Of a stretch of 64,000 nt of DNA, positions 17,330 to 26,071 are shown in pieces. Origin of the DNA: Methanococcoides vulcani (GTDB taxonomy: Archaea > Halobacteriota > Methanosarcinia > Methanosarcinales > Methanosarcinaceae); contig NZ_FOHQ01000004.1 of NCBI RefSeq assembly GCF_900111645.1, positions 165,631 to 229,630 on the forward strand, in the 5' to 3' direction. The position numbers were made by a program, and so were the translations under genes. Numbering within the stretch: the first letter of the stretch is position 1; each line of letters starts with the position of its first letter. A model generated the notes under the pieces. It made no database searches, had not been told where the DNA came from, and was given only the letters and a program-made list of their open reading frames with translations.

Positions 17330-18757
17330 GTGTCATTTGATAATCTAAATTTAATATTCCCGCTTCAGCGGGCATTGTCCGAGGAAGGATATACTACACC
17401 TACTCCTATACAGCAACTATCCATACCCCATCTGTTGAATGGCAGGGATATGATAGGTATCGCTCAGACAGGTACAGGCAAGACAGCTGCATTCATATTG
17501 CCAATTCTTCATAATATGTCTGCATCCTACAAGGCGCCACGTCCGAGATTTCCACGAGTGCTCGTGCTTGCACCCACAAGGGAGCTTGCAGCACAGATCG
17601 GGGATAGTTTTGCCACGTATGGCAAATTCACCCGTTTCAAGCATACAGTGATATTCGGAGGTGTTGGTCAGACACCACAGGTAAGAGCTCTTTCAAAGGG
17701 TGTAGATTCCCTTGTAGCAACTCCTGGCAGACTCTTGGACCTGATACAGCAGGGACATGTCAACCTTTCAAATGTGGAATATTTTGTACTTGATGAAGCT
17801 GACAGGATGCTTGACATGGGCTTTCTCAATGATGTGTACAAAGTTGTTGGCATGCTGCCAAAAAAGCGTCAGTCACTTTTCTTTTCAGCTACCATGTCCC
17901 CGGAGATATCCACGCTTGCCAGAAAACTGCTAACGAATCCTGCGCATGTAGAGGTTACCCCGCAGGCAACAACTGTTGAACGCATAGACCAGTTCATCTT
18001 TTTCACGGATTCAGAGGACAAGAACGAATTACTTTTGCACTTACTAAGGGGCAAGCATCTGGAGTGTGTTCTCATATTCACACGTACAAAGCACCGTGCT
18101 AACAAGGTCACTGAGATGCTTAACAAGAACAATGTCCCTGCCGGTGCTATTCATGGCAACAAGTCCCAGACCCACCGTACAAAAACACTTCAGAGCTTCA
18201 AGTCCGGACAACTGCGTGTACTGGTTGCAACAGACATAGCTGCCCGTGGAATCGATATCGAGGACATATCACATGTAATAAACTATGACCTGCCGAATAT
18301 CCCTGAGAGCTATGTGCACCGTATAGGACGTACAGCAAGAGCAGGAGCTGACGGAACAGCATACTCTTTCTGCGCAGCCGATGAGCGTGACTTCCTTCGT
18401 GATATCGAAGAACTCACCAATATGGAGATCGAGGTCGCTGAACACAATTATCATTCTGAAAAGGCGAAGAATGCCACCGGTGATGCAGCAAAGCCAGCTC
18501 CAAAACAACAGAGGGGACGAAAGGGAAGTACCGGAGCTAAAGGCAGAGGCAGAGGCAAAAAGGGAGAAGGTAAAGCTAAAAAAGGAGATAGCAAAGCTAA
18601 AAAAGGAAATGTCAAGGCTAAAAAGGTAGAAAGCAAAGCTGGGCGATCAGAAAATCCCAATAGAGGCCAGGGTAGGAATCAGACAAAGAAAAAGTCTGGT
18701 CAAAACCCAAATAGAAGCTCTGGTCGGAATTCAGGTAAGCCCAGAAACCAGCAGTAA
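17330..18757 (+). CDS. deaD: DEAD-box RNA helicase, cold-shock type
   Basis: A 475-residue ATP-dependent RNA helicase. Q motif TPTPIQQLSIP, motif I AQTGTGKT (~residue 46), Ia PTRELAAQ, motif II DEAD (~153), motif III SAT, motif VI HRIGRTARAG (~325). The C-terminal ~100 residues are a basic low-complexity tail of Lys/Gly/Arg repeats (KAKKGD, KAKKGN, GRNQTKKK), which would bind RNA. The start is GTG 17330 with GAGGT six bases upstream. Likely unwinds RNA structure that is stabilised in the cold; the adjacent TRAM gene and long leader support this. Confidence 0.94.
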   Translation: MSFDNLNLIFPLQRALSEEGYTTPTPIQQLSIPHLLNGRDMIGIAQTGTGKTAAFILPILHNMSASYKAPRPRFPRVLVLAPTRELAAQIGDSFATYGKFTRFKHTVIFGGVGQTPQVRALSKGVDSLVATPGRLLDLIQQGHVNLSNVEYFVLDEADRMLDMGFLNDVYKVVGMLPKKRQSLFFSATMSPEISTLARKLLTNPAHVEVTPQATTVERIDQFIFFTDSEDKNELLLHLLRGKHLECVLIFTRTKHRANKVTEMLNKNNVPAGAIHGNKSQTHRTKTLQSFKSGQLRVLVATDIAARGIDIEDISHVINYDLPNIPESYVHRIGRTARAGADGTAYSFCAADERDFLRDIEELTNMEIEVAEHNYHSEKAKNATGDAAKPAPKQQRGRKGSTGAKGRGRGKKGEGKAKKGDSKAKKGNVKAKKVESKAGRSENPNRGQGRNQTKKKSGQNPNRSSGRNSGKPRNQQ

Positions 18758-18780
18758 TTGAGCATTTTCTTTCGTCAGGT

Positions 18781-18798
18781 CCATGAATCAATTCATGG
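18781..18798 (+). terminator. Short hairpin downstream of deaD
   Basis: A perfect inverted repeat CCATGAAT-CA-ATTCATGG lies 24 bases past the deaD stop. It is a possible terminator or RNA processing site, though no strong T-run follows. Confidence 0.35.
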
Positions 18799-18884
18799 GC
18801 CGAAACTGCTATTATTTGCTACTGACCTTACACCCGCCTAATACCAAAGGCTTCGGCTTTATCTGAAAAATGAAAGTGATCTAA

Positions 18885-19241
18885 ATGAAGCGTATCATTC
18901 AGTTCGCCATAATTCTTGCTATATGCTTTATGGGTGATCTCATCCATAATTTCTTTAATCTTTCCATTCCTGGAAGTGTGCTGGGAATGCTGCTATTACT
19001 GGCCCTTTTACTAACTGGTATCCTCAAGCTATCCATGATAGAAGATGTAAGCAACTTCCTGCTGAAGCATCTTTCATTTTTTTTCATACCGGCGGCTGTG
19101 GGGCTGATTACCTGTTTCTCCATACTTGAAGGAAAATGGACTGCCCTGTTGTTCATATCCGTAGTCTCGACCATCATCATTGTAGTAGTGACCGGCATAA
19201 CAGTACAGATTCTGATGAAAAGGAGGCAATCCTTTGAGTGA
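18885..19241 (+). CDS. lrgA: LrgA/CidA family membrane protein
   Basis: A 118-residue protein with four transmembrane helices. The segment NLSIPGSVLGMLLLLALLLTG near residue 25 is the LrgA/CidA signature. In bacteria these holin-like proteins act with LrgB/CidB in pyruvate/small-metabolite transport or murein hydrolase export; archaea lack murein, so a solute transport role is more likely. The gene overlaps lrgB by 8 bases. Confidence 0.85.
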   Translation: MKRIIQFAIILAICFMGDLIHNFFNLSIPGSVLGMLLLLALLLTGILKLSMIEDVSNFLLKHLSFFFIPAAVGLITCFSILEGKWTALLFISVVSTIIIVVVTGITVQILMKRRQSFE

Positions 19242-19938
19242 ACTTATTTCTTCTCTGGTGAGATCTCCGATCTTTGGCATAGGGATATCTCTATTAACAT
19301 TCTATGCAGGTAGCTTGCTCTACAAGAAGACAGGTTCTCCCCTACTAAACCCTCTTGTGCTGAGCATGCTGGTGATAATGGCTTTTCTACTAAGCTTTCA
19401 TATCACCTTTGATGATTACAACAGGGGAGGACAGTTCATATCTTTCTTCCTTGGGCCTGCTACGGTCATCCTGGCTGTGCCTCTGTATAAGAAAATTAGT
19501 ATTTTTAAGGAGAATGTCATTCCAATTCTTGTAGGGATAATTGTAGGCTCGACAGCAGGTATTGTGAGCATAATCGTCATGTGCAAGATGTTCGGGCTTG
19601 ATCATCTACTAAGCATCTCCATGATTCCCAAATCTGTTACAACGCCCATCGGAATCGAGATATCGAACCAGCTTGGTGGTATACCATCCATAACTGTTGC
19701 AGGCATCATCTTCACAGGAATAGCAGGCATTCTGCTGGGTCCTCTGATCTGCAAGTTGTTCAGAATAGAAGACAAGGTAGCGATCGGAATTGCCATAGGA
19801 ACCTCGTCCCATGCCCTCGGCACGACCAAGGCAGTTGAGATGGGAGAGGCCGAGGGAGCCATGAGTGGGCTTGCGATAGGCATTGCCGGATTGGTGACGG
19901 TGTTCCTTGCTCCGATACTGGCTAAGATCCTGCTGTGA
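19234..19938 (+). CDS. lrgB: LrgB/CidB family membrane protein
   Basis: A 234-residue protein with about six to eight transmembrane helices. The conserved block PKSVTTPIGIEISNQLGGIPSIT and GTSSHALGTTKA are hallmarks of the LrgB family. The start is TTG 19234 with GGAGG seven bases upstream inside the end of lrgA, so the two are translated as a pair. Confidence 0.88.
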   Translation: MSELISSLVRSPIFGIGISLLTFYAGSLLYKKTGSPLLNPLVLSMLVIMAFLLSFHITFDDYNRGGQFISFFLGPATVILAVPLYKKISIFKENVIPILVGIIVGSTAGIVSIIVMCKMFGLDHLLSISMIPKSVTTPIGIEISNQLGGIPSITVAGIIFTGIAGILLGPLICKLFRIEDKVAIGIAIGTSSHALGTTKAVEMGEAEGAMSGLAIGIAGLVTVFLAPILAKILL

Positions 19939-19941
19939 AAT

Positions 19942-20171
19942 AAGTTAGTAGCTTTCCAATAATTCCAGCAATAATAATTGCTATTACTTCCCTGGTCGGA
20001 TCCGTTTTTTATGGGCATGGCATGAACTCTGACTTCGGCATTGGATCGATAATAATATTCCCTATCCTCTACGGCATCATAGGACTTATCTTAGGTATCA
20101 TCATGGCAGCCATATACAATTTTGTAGCTGGTATCACAGGTGGTTTGGAGATTGAGGTCGAGAACGATTAA
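19942..20171 (+). pseudogene. 5'-truncated small membrane protein gene (DUF3566-like)
   Basis: The frame that ends at 20171 encodes a membrane segment, SFYGHG-like then FPILYGIIGLILGIIMAAIYN and the ending GGLEIEVEND, which resembles the C-terminus of small two- to three-helix membrane proteins of the DUF3566 type. An in-frame stop at the lrgB junction cuts off the N-terminal helix and there is no start with a ribosome binding site; ATG 20026 would give only the last half. It abuts both lrgB and repeat copy A, consistent with a deletion breakpoint. Confidence 0.5.
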
Positions 20172-20186
20172 TGATCAATATTGCTA

Positions 20187-20230
20187 ACAAAATACAAATG
20201 CTGTCTACTAAAGCAGTTGCATTCGAGCTA
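20187..20230 (-). repeat. Dispersed tail repeat, copy A
   Basis: The 44-base element ACAAAATACAAATGCTG-TCTACTAAAGCAGTTGC-ATTCGAGCTA (+ strand). On the minus strand it reads ECNCFSRQHLYFV. It matches copy C at 26072 at most positions, including identical blocks TCTACTAAAGCA and ATTCGAGCTA. Confidence 0.7.
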
Positions 20231-20237
20231 ATATTAA

Positions 20238-21335
20238 TCAACTGGATGTATTTTCGAAATTTGTTGGTATACTAAACCCGAAGGTACTTCCTTTTCCAAC
20301 TTCACTTTCTACCCAAACCTCACCACCATGCATCTCTACAAAATATTTCACAAGAGCAAGACCTAGGCCTGTGCCACTATATTCCTTTGAGAGTGATGAA
20401 TCCACCTGACTAAAAGGATTGAACAGTTTCTCCTGATCATTTGATGAGATGCCTAAACCGGTGTCTTCTACAAAAATAGAGGTCTGCTCATTCGATGTGT
20501 TCACTCCTATTGTCACAGATCCTCCCTTATCGGTAAACTTAATAGCATTGTTTACAAGGTTATAGAGAATCTGCCTGAATTTTACTGAGTCCGCCACTAT
20601 TAGGGGATTTTCGATATTGAAACTACATTTCAGTTCGATGTCCTTCTTTTTTGCAAGAGGCACCATTGTCGCTTTTATTTCATTGATGACGTCGTGAATA
20701 GCAAACTTTTCAGGGAAAAGTTCCATCTTACCAGCTTCGATCTTTGATAGATCCAGCATATCATTGATCAGTTCTAAAAGATGCTTACCACTTTTATTAA
20801 CATTATGTAGATAGCGTTTCTGAATTTCATTCAAGGCACCAAAGTCCTCACTACAAAGTATATCCGAGAATCCGATGATTGAATTGAGAGGGGTTCTTAG
20901 TTCATGGCTCATATTTGTGAGAAATTCCGATTTGGCCCAGTTAGCAGCCTCCGCAGCAAGTTTGGAATTGAGCATTGCTTCTTCTGCTTTCTTGCGGTCG
21001 GTTATATTTCTGACAACGGCTAGAATTGCAGGACTTCCTTTGTATTCGATTGGACGAATATTAAGTTCAATTGGTACTAAAGAACCGTCTTTGCATCTGC
21101 ACATAGTTTCGACAATTCCGCCTCCCTGATTCAATTTTCCAAACATTTGCTCATGTAATTTTTCTCTAAATTCCGGGGGTGTTATATCCATTCCCGTCAT
21201 TTGTAGTAATTCATCCTTTTGATATCCCAAATCATCACAAGTAATCTGGTTTACTTCCAAAAAACGTCCTTCAAGATCATAGATAAGAATTCCATCGTTT
21301 ACGGAATTAAAAATAGTTTCAAAAAGTTTCTCCAT
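20238..21335 (-). CDS. Soluble PAS-domain sensor histidine kinase
   Basis: A 365-residue cytoplasmic kinase. An N-terminal PAS domain (~1-115, FNSVNDGILIYDLEGRFLEVN) and PAC segment lead to a HisKA domain with the phosphorylated histidine H144 (NMSHELRTPLNSIIGFSD) and a HATPase_c domain with N box NLVNNAIKFTD, G1 VEDTGLGIS and G2 SGTGLGLALVK. No transmembrane helix, so it senses a cytoplasmic cue. No response regulator gene is adjacent, which is common in methanogens. Flanked by copies A and B of the dispersed repeat. Confidence 0.92.
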   Translation of the reverse strand: MEKLFETIFNSVNDGILIYDLEGRFLEVNQITCDDLGYQKDELLQMTGMDITPPEFREKLHEQMFGKLNQGGGIVETMCRCKDGSLVPIELNIRPIEYKGSPAILAVVRNITDRKKAEEAMLNSKLAAEAANWAKSEFLTNMSHELRTPLNSIIGFSDILCSEDFGALNEIQKRYLHNVNKSGKHLLELINDMLDLSKIEAGKMELFPEKFAIHDVINEIKATMVPLAKKKDIELKCSFNIENPLIVADSVKFRQILYNLVNNAIKFTDKGGSVTIGVNTSNEQTSIFVEDTGLGISSNDQEKLFNPFSQVDSSLSKEYSGTGLGLALVKYFVEMHGGEVWVESEVGKGSTFGFSIPTNFENTSS

Positions 21336-21707
21336 TTATTCCCACCAGCACATAAGACTAAAACAAATTTCCAATAAAGTATCTATATCAGTAAATATAT
21401 AGATTTCCTAAAAGCGCTCTGTAGAAATCCTCTTTCCTAAATTCGAACTTTAAAATATTTCACGCTTTTACAAAATACAAGTGCTGTCTATCGTGCTTTG
21501 CATTACATGAAGCAATTGAAAACGTTTTGCAGTTTAAGATCAGACCTTAGAGGGTAAATATACCAAAAGTCCATTCGATTGGAATAGTTCGATTTATGGT
21601 AATCTATCGGGAGTGTCATTTTCACGTAGTAAATTAAGAAGAAGGAAATCCCAAGATTAAAAAGAGTTTGATCAACTACGATCTTTAATTGTGGAGGTAA
21701 TGATACT
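21336..21707. other. Gene-poor spacer with repeat B
   Basis: Holds the promoter of the histidine kinase (minus-strand TATA-like tatatattt near 21395), repeat copy B and the leader of the frameshifted small gene at 21708. No other coding sequence is seen. Confidence 0.4.
21470..21510 (-). repeat. Dispersed tail repeat, copy B
   Basis: The + strand reads ACAAAATACAAGTGCTGTCTA then diverges. On the minus strand it encodes CNAKHDRQHLYFVKA followed by a stop, showing that the repeat is the 3' end of a lost coding sequence. Confidence 0.65.
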
Positions 21708-21844
21708 ATGACAGAAGAAAATAATCAAGATCTAGGGCTGAATTGGAGGACGGGCGAATATACGATTCCGATACACCTGTGACTGACAAGGATAGGAAAG
21801 CAGCACAGGCTTTGTGGGATGAGCTTACAGGGGACCAGGAATAA
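21708..21844 (+). pseudogene. Frameshifted small acidic protein gene
   Basis: ATG 21708 follows GGAGGT by 8 bases. The frame starts MTEENNQDLGL and soon stops, while the +1-shifted frame continues with ELEDGRIYDSDTP and KAAQALWDELTGDQE to a stop at 21844. One missing base near 21742 restores a ~45-residue acidic protein. Either a recent inactivation, a sequencing error, or programmed shifting; no slippery run is seen, so the last is least likely. Confidence 0.5.
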
Positions 21845-21950
21845 GGCCACAATGATCCAAGGGGACAACGACCACATCACCGTGTGGGTAAAAATAGGCA
21901 TACCTAGGTAATACTCAATGCTGCAAAATACTACAAAAAAACAAATACTC

Positions 21951-21975
21951 AAAAAAGAAGGATGCCACACCATCC
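21951..21975 (-). terminator. Terminator of the winged-helix gene
   Basis: On the minus strand GGATG-GTGTGG-CATCC is followed by TTC and a T-run, 20 bases past the stop codon of the gene at 21996. It is nearly identical to the hairpin at 11374. Confidence 0.7.
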
Positions 21976-21995
21976 TCCTTCCATCAATCGCTTCT

Positions 21996-22313
21996 TCAGG
22001 ATTCCCTGTGGTGCTCGGTTGCTGACAGCAGGTCAATGCCGGCGTCAGTGAGCCTGTAGATGTCTTCTTTGATCACTACGATATTGGCATTTTTCAGGAA
22101 ATCCATGTGATACTTGAAGGCGTTATCGTCAACCTCTACCTCTTTCTTGAGTTGTTCTTCCGGTTTCCCGAAAACTCCTATGGCGCCGACCATCTTCCTT
22201 CTTATGGGGTGGGATGCGGCTTTGTCAAGCATTTCATGCTCTTTCTTTACCCTTTCTCCTTCTGAAGGTTTCTGCATTATCAGATCATCAAGTTCATCGT
22301 AATCGTCTTCCAT
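21996..22313 (-). CDS. Small winged-helix DNA-binding protein
   Basis: A 105-residue protein. An acidic N-terminus (MEDDYDELDDLI) precedes a winged helix (~30-100: ASHPIRRKMVGAIGVFGKP, AFKYHMDFLKNANIVVI, YRLTDAGIDLL) like archaeal ArsR-type regulators. The conserved ending SATEHHRES is present as a remnant at 11420, so a paralog once stood there. Target unknown. Confidence 0.7.
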   Translation of the reverse strand: MEDDYDELDDLIMQKPSEGERVKKEHEMLDKAASHPIRRKMVGAIGVFGKPEEQLKKEVEVDDNAFKYHMDFLKNANIVVIKEDIYRLTDAGIDLLSATEHHRES

Positions 22314-22423
22314 TTACTTTTCACCTCTTCAGTTGAGCGAAGGTATCTATAATGATTAATCATTTATAACACTATCGTTTTCGTTTTGATCAAATATTTG
22401 ATTTGTGTGTCACTTTTCGTGAG

Positions 22424-23044
22424 TCACTTATTTGGTTTGCTGACCAAAAGCCTGAATATATCTGTAAAGGTCATGTTCCTGTCTTCTACGATCGTCGCTC
22501 CGCCTTTTTCTATATTGCCACGTGTGTTGCGATTCACATTAAAGCCAAAAAGCCCGTATGTTATCGGGTTCATAAGGTCCTGCATAAAAGCTATCAGGCG
22601 GTTTTTGGTGCGGATATGCTCCAGGTTGATGATCTTCCCGTCGGGTTTACACACTCTCACACATTCTTCCACGCCTTTCACCGGGTCAGGGATCGAGCAA
22701 AGCACAAAGGTCATCACAACAGAATCGAATACGTTGTCCTTGAAAGCAAGATGCTGGGCGTCCATCAGTATCAGATCCACATCAACACCTGTCGCTCTTT
22801 TTTTTGATTTTGCTGCCATTCCCGGGGAGAGGTCGATGGCAACCATACTCACGCTTTCGTCTTTGGGATAGTAGCTGAAGTTCTTTCCGGTTCCGAAGCC
22901 GACTTCGAGGCACCTGCCTTCAACCTTTGAGAATACCTTACCTCTCCATTTTTTAAAGACGAGCCATTCCATTATGCTTTCAAAAAGGTCATAAACATGT
23001 GAGTAGCGGTTATATCGATGAAGTACTTCTTTTGTTTCTGCCAC
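22424..23044 (-). CDS. Class I SAM-dependent methyltransferase, UbiE-like
   Basis: A 206-residue methyltransferase. Motif I LEVGFGTGKNFSYYP (~residue 42), a following acidic VAIDLSPGMAAKSK, and the UbiE-like middle LAFKDNVFDSVVMTFVLCSIPDP are clear. It resembles quinone/phospholipid N-methyltransferases; the substrate is not clear here. Single gene with promoter at its right side, divergent from the molybdopterin oxidoreductase at 23221. Confidence 0.8.
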   Translation of the reverse strand: MAETKEVLHRYNRYSHVYDLFESIMEWLVFKKWRGKVFSKVEGRCLEVGFGTGKNFSYYPKDESVSMVAIDLSPGMAAKSKKRATGVDVDLILMDAQHLAFKDNVFDSVVMTFVLCSIPDPVKGVEECVRVCKPDGKIINLEHIRTKNRLIAFMQDLMNPITYGLFGFNVNRNTRGNIEKGGATIVEDRNMTFTDIFRLLVSKPNK

Positions 23045-23220
23045 CTGATCCCCATATAAATTCTGCTCATATGGTATATTTAGTTTCTTCTTTTAATTTA
23101 TTAGGAGTTTGACATGAGTTTATTGGGGGTTGGAACTTTTATTTTCAGGCTCTCTTACAAAGTTCTCTCACAAAAGATATTTTATCCATCAGCACTAACC
23201 CTTCTTAGGGAGGGTAGCAT

Positions 23221-23892
23221 ATGAAGTGGGCATTAACTGCAATTCTGGTATTTCTTGTATCTCTTGTAATATTATCTTCAGGCTGTGTGTCTTCAGATAC
23301 AGATGATGGTAGCGATGGGACCTATGGGGATGAAGTTGAAACCCTTGAGTATCAGGGAGTGGAGCTAACTCCTATCAGTGAGCAGAGGAACAACGCCATA
23401 AAAGGAACTCAGCGGATAAATGATGACACATACCTGCTAAGGATCGGCGGTATGGTGGACAACCCCAGATCTTTCACCTATGGTCAGGTCACTTCATACC
23501 CGAACGTTTCAAAGGTAGTGATCCTTGATTGTGTCGAAGGCTGGGGCTTTACGGCAAAATGGACAGGTGTTCCTGTAAAGTTACTTCTTGATGAAGCAGG
23601 TGTGCAGGACGGGGCTACCACTGTGATATTCTATTCCGAAGATGGCTATTCAACGGCTCTTGATCTGGACTATCTTGTTGACAACAACATCATCCTTGGG
23701 TATAAACTGAATGATGTGACACTTCCACAGGATCGGGGTTTCCCATTCCAGCTTGTGGCAGAAGGCAAGTACGGTTACAAATGGGCAAAATGGATAACCG
23801 GCATCGAGGTCACAGATGAACCTTATGAAGGGTACTGGGAGACAAGGGGCTACAACAATAATGCCGATGTCGGCGGTCCACGCTTTGGCTGA
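23221..23892 (+). CDS. Secreted molybdopterin-dependent oxidoreductase lipoprotein (sulfite-oxidase fold)
   Basis: 223 residues. A lipoprotein signal ends at LSSGC (~residue 22). The rest is an oxidoreductase molybdopterin-binding domain of the sulfite oxidase/YedY type: the Mo-ligating cysteine lies in VILDCVEGWGFTAKWTGVPV (~residue 99) and the C-terminus has the expected RGFPFQLVAEGKYGYKWAKWI block. There is no cytochrome or dimerisation domain. It would act outside the membrane on an unknown oxidised or sulfur substrate. Confidence 0.82.
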   Translation: MKWALTAILVFLVSLVILSSGCVSSDTDDGSDGTYGDEVETLEYQGVELTPISEQRNNAIKGTQRINDDTYLLRIGGMVDNPRSFTYGQVTSYPNVSKVVILDCVEGWGFTAKWTGVPVKLLLDEAGVQDGATTVIFYSEDGYSTALDLDYLVDNNIILGYKLNDVTLPQDRGFPFQLVAEGKYGYKWAKWITGIEVTDEPYEGYWETRGYNNNADVGGPRFG

Positions 23893-23912
23893 GGCTTAAC
23901 AGCATTTTTCTT

Positions 23913-24110
23913 TTAGTCCTTTGAGTAGATCGTGTATTCCACGATCAGCAAAAATAGCGGGAACAAAGTGCATAACACGATCTGAGTATCTGTTCCAATC
24001 ACTTCGACATCACTGATCATATTCAGTGATCTGAATATCAGGAAAATTATTGCTCCCAGTGTAACGCTCTGGAGGATGCCAAAGATCCAGAAGATATTCT
24101 TGTTTTCCAT
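23913..24110 (-). CDS. Small two-helix membrane protein
   Basis: 65 residues with two hydrophobic helices (~6-27 and ~43-60). GAGGT lies seven bases before the ATG. No homology recognised. It converges with the oxidoreductase gene at 23221. Confidence 0.5.
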   Translation of the reverse strand: MENKNIFWIFGILQSVTLGAIIFLIFRSLNMISDVEVIGTDTQIVLCTLFPLFLLIVEYTIYSKD

Positions 24111-24302
24111 TTGTGATACCTCACATATTTATTTTTGTTCTTTTGTTCCTTAACGTTTTCTGCATAAACAGGTTTCCAATAATTGTCCTGTTTTTGGTAA
24201 ATGCTTAAATTAATGACCAAAAAATAAGAGTGAGATAACCAAAATTATTATATCTTATGCAGTAATATTTTTTGATTGTTTTCGGAAGTGGGTAAGAGAG
24301 CT

Positions 24303-24956
24303 ATGGAACAAACAAAGAAACTGAAACTATCGTTGGTATGCATTTCAGCCATCTTCTTCTTTATGGTATTATTTTATGGATTGATAATATCCGGTTTGTC
24401 TGATCGATTTGCTTCATCTGATGGTGCATATTTGTGGCTGGGACTAACACTTTTATTAGGTACTATTTCATTTAGTGGATCAGTTTTCTTCTTATCTGAG
24501 ATCAGGAAAGACTCTGATCAATGGTATTGGGGAATGCCTTTTTTAATAACACTGCTTACAATAATACTGACAAGTTTCTCATTATTATTTTATGTGACTC
24601 CTCCATCAATAGATCCTGTTGAGCCTGTAGGATTCATTCACATAATTTCATTAATATTACTGGCTCCAGTTTCAATACCATTTTTCTTTTCATTTCAGGA
24701 ATGTTCAGACACGAGATACCTTTCGGGCGTGTTAGCAGGATTTATAAGCATTTTTGCATTTGTTGATTTGTATTTTATCATAAAAGACGTTTTTTTGGAA
24801 CCCGTAACATCTTCAAATGCTCTGACAGCTGGATTTATTTTCTTTCTTATTGGAGCTTCCATGGTTGGATTCTGCTTTGTATTGATCGCTATAAAATTTC
24901 ACAGGAACAATGGCACACCAACATCGGACCAAAATGAAAAGGGGAGTGTGAATTAA
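24303..24956 (+). CDS. Hypothetical six-helix membrane protein
   Basis: About 217 residues from ATG 24303 (MEQTKKLKLSL), preceded by AAGAGAG. Six hydrophobic segments alternate with short loops; no charged catalytic motif is seen. The frame can be extended to a TTG at 24276 without a better site. One base separates it from the next gene, suggesting an operon. Confidence 0.55.
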   Translation: MEQTKKLKLSLVCISAIFFFMVLFYGLIISGLSDRFASSDGAYLWLGLTLLLGTISFSGSVFFLSEIRKDSDQWYWGMPFLITLLTIILTSFSLLFYVTPPSIDPVEPVGFIHIISLILLAPVSIPFFFSFQECSDTRYLSGVLAGFISIFAFVDLYFIIKDVFLEPVTSSNALTAGFIFFLIGASMVGFCFVLIAIKFHRNNGTPTSDQNEKGSVN

Positions 24957-24957
24957 A

Positions 24958-25719
24958 ATGATAAAGATCGGTAGGCAGGAGAAATACCTGCTAATTTTTA
25001 CAGGGGTGCTGATATGTGTTATGATCTTAGCATCGGCAGGGCTCGAGATCGCAAAGCAAAATGAGAATGAAGCTGGAGCTGAGCTTCTGATCGAAGGAAC
25101 TGATGATGTACCTGCTAACAGCAACGTATCAATAGCAGAATCCAGTGACGACACCCTTAATACCAGCTCCATCACAGAGAACGAGCAAAGCACTGAACCA
25201 TTGGCTGAGCAGGTTAGTGATAATTCTGGTAAAATTACGGTCGGGATCAGTGCTTTGCTCGAATATGTGACTCCTGAAGAGATGAGCAATCGGTCCGATG
25301 TGATCCTTATAGGTACGGTAAAGGAGATCCTGCCATGCAAATGGAATACTGTCGATGGGGAAAGGCCAACCGATGATATCTATGATCTGGGACGGAATGA
25401 TCTCATCTATACTGATGTAGTGGTAAGTGTGGATCAGTATCTCAAAAATCCATTGTCTGAAAAGGAAGTCATCGTTAGAACACAAGGTGGGGGCGATGGT
25501 TATGTCATCATGGATGTGGAGGATGAACCTTCTTTTGCGTCCGGAGAAAAGGTGTTGCTTTACCTGACAAACGACACATACTCGCCTACCAAGGATTTTG
25601 GTCCAGAACACTTTGTGGTCACTGGTGTTTCACAGGGTAAATTCACACTAACGGATGATGGAAGAGCTACCCAAATCGGTGAATCACTTTCTCTGGATGA
25701 GCTTCTGGATACGATCTGA
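24958..25719 (+). CDS. Hypothetical exported protein
   Basis: 253 residues. One N-terminal hydrophobic helix (~9-28, YLLIFTGVLICVMILASAG) is followed by a Ser/Glu-rich linker (~30-85) and a soluble beta-rich domain (~95-253) with SDVILIGTVKEILP and FASGEKVLLYLTN. The latter pattern, a small barrel-like domain, is seen in many uncharacterised archaeal surface proteins. Translationally next to the membrane protein at 24303. Confidence 0.55.
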   Translation: MIKIGRQEKYLLIFTGVLICVMILASAGLEIAKQNENEAGAELLIEGTDDVPANSNVSIAESSDDTLNTSSITENEQSTEPLAEQVSDNSGKITVGISALLEYVTPEEMSNRSDVILIGTVKEILPCKWNTVDGERPTDDIYDLGRNDLIYTDVVVSVDQYLKNPLSEKEVIVRTQGGGDGYVIMDVEDEPSFASGEKVLLYLTNDTYSPTKDFGPEHFVVTGVSQGKFTLTDDGRATQIGESLSLDELLDTI

Positions 25720-25746
25720 TCTATGCAACAATAACCGGATGAGATT

Positions 25747-25905
25747 ATGCCTACATCACATATACACCCATTCATCTGGGGAGCAATGACGTTTATTCTC
25801 GCTATCCCGATTACGTATTTCATGTTCAATGAAATAAAATGGAAATTCGCTTTATGTACTGCCATCGGTACGATGATTGGAGCATTCATAGGGAGCTTGC
25901 TCTGA
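25747..25905 (+). CDS. Small two-helix membrane protein
   Basis: A 52-residue frame starting MPTSHIHPFIWGAMTFILAI and ending GAFIGSLL. Two hydrophobic helices joined by a short NEIKWK loop. GGATGAG lies just upstream of the ATG. It follows the exported protein gene by 27 bases and may be the third gene of that unit. Confidence 0.5.
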   Translation: MPTSHIHPFIWGAMTFILAIPITYFMFNEIKWKFALCTAIGTMIGAFIGSLL

Positions 25906-25928
25906 TAGGCGGATGCCTGAGGTGGAAT

Positions 25929-26039
25929 ATGCAAAGAAGAGTGCGATATGCGCAAACATTGAGTATCTCTGATTATTTATCGATAGAAATTTATGACTAT
26001 GAGGAAGAACTCCTTGTGTTTAGTATTGCAGTTGCTTAA
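25929..26039 (+). CDS. Possible 36-residue protein
   Basis: The frame starts MQRRVRYAQTLSISDYL and ends FSIAVA. GAGGTGG lies four bases upstream. It is short and between a membrane-protein gene and repeat C, so it may equally be the remains of a longer gene. Confidence 0.25.
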   Translation: MQRRVRYAQTLSISDYLSIEIYDYEEELLVFSIAVA

Positions 26040-26071
26040 GATTATGAAAGTTTTATGGTGATCAAGCTATC

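Noticed and set aside
21708..21844. Programmed ribosomal frameshift in the small acidic gene
   Set aside because: No slippery heptamer or following pseudoknot is seen at the junction, so a simple deletion or sequence error is more likely.
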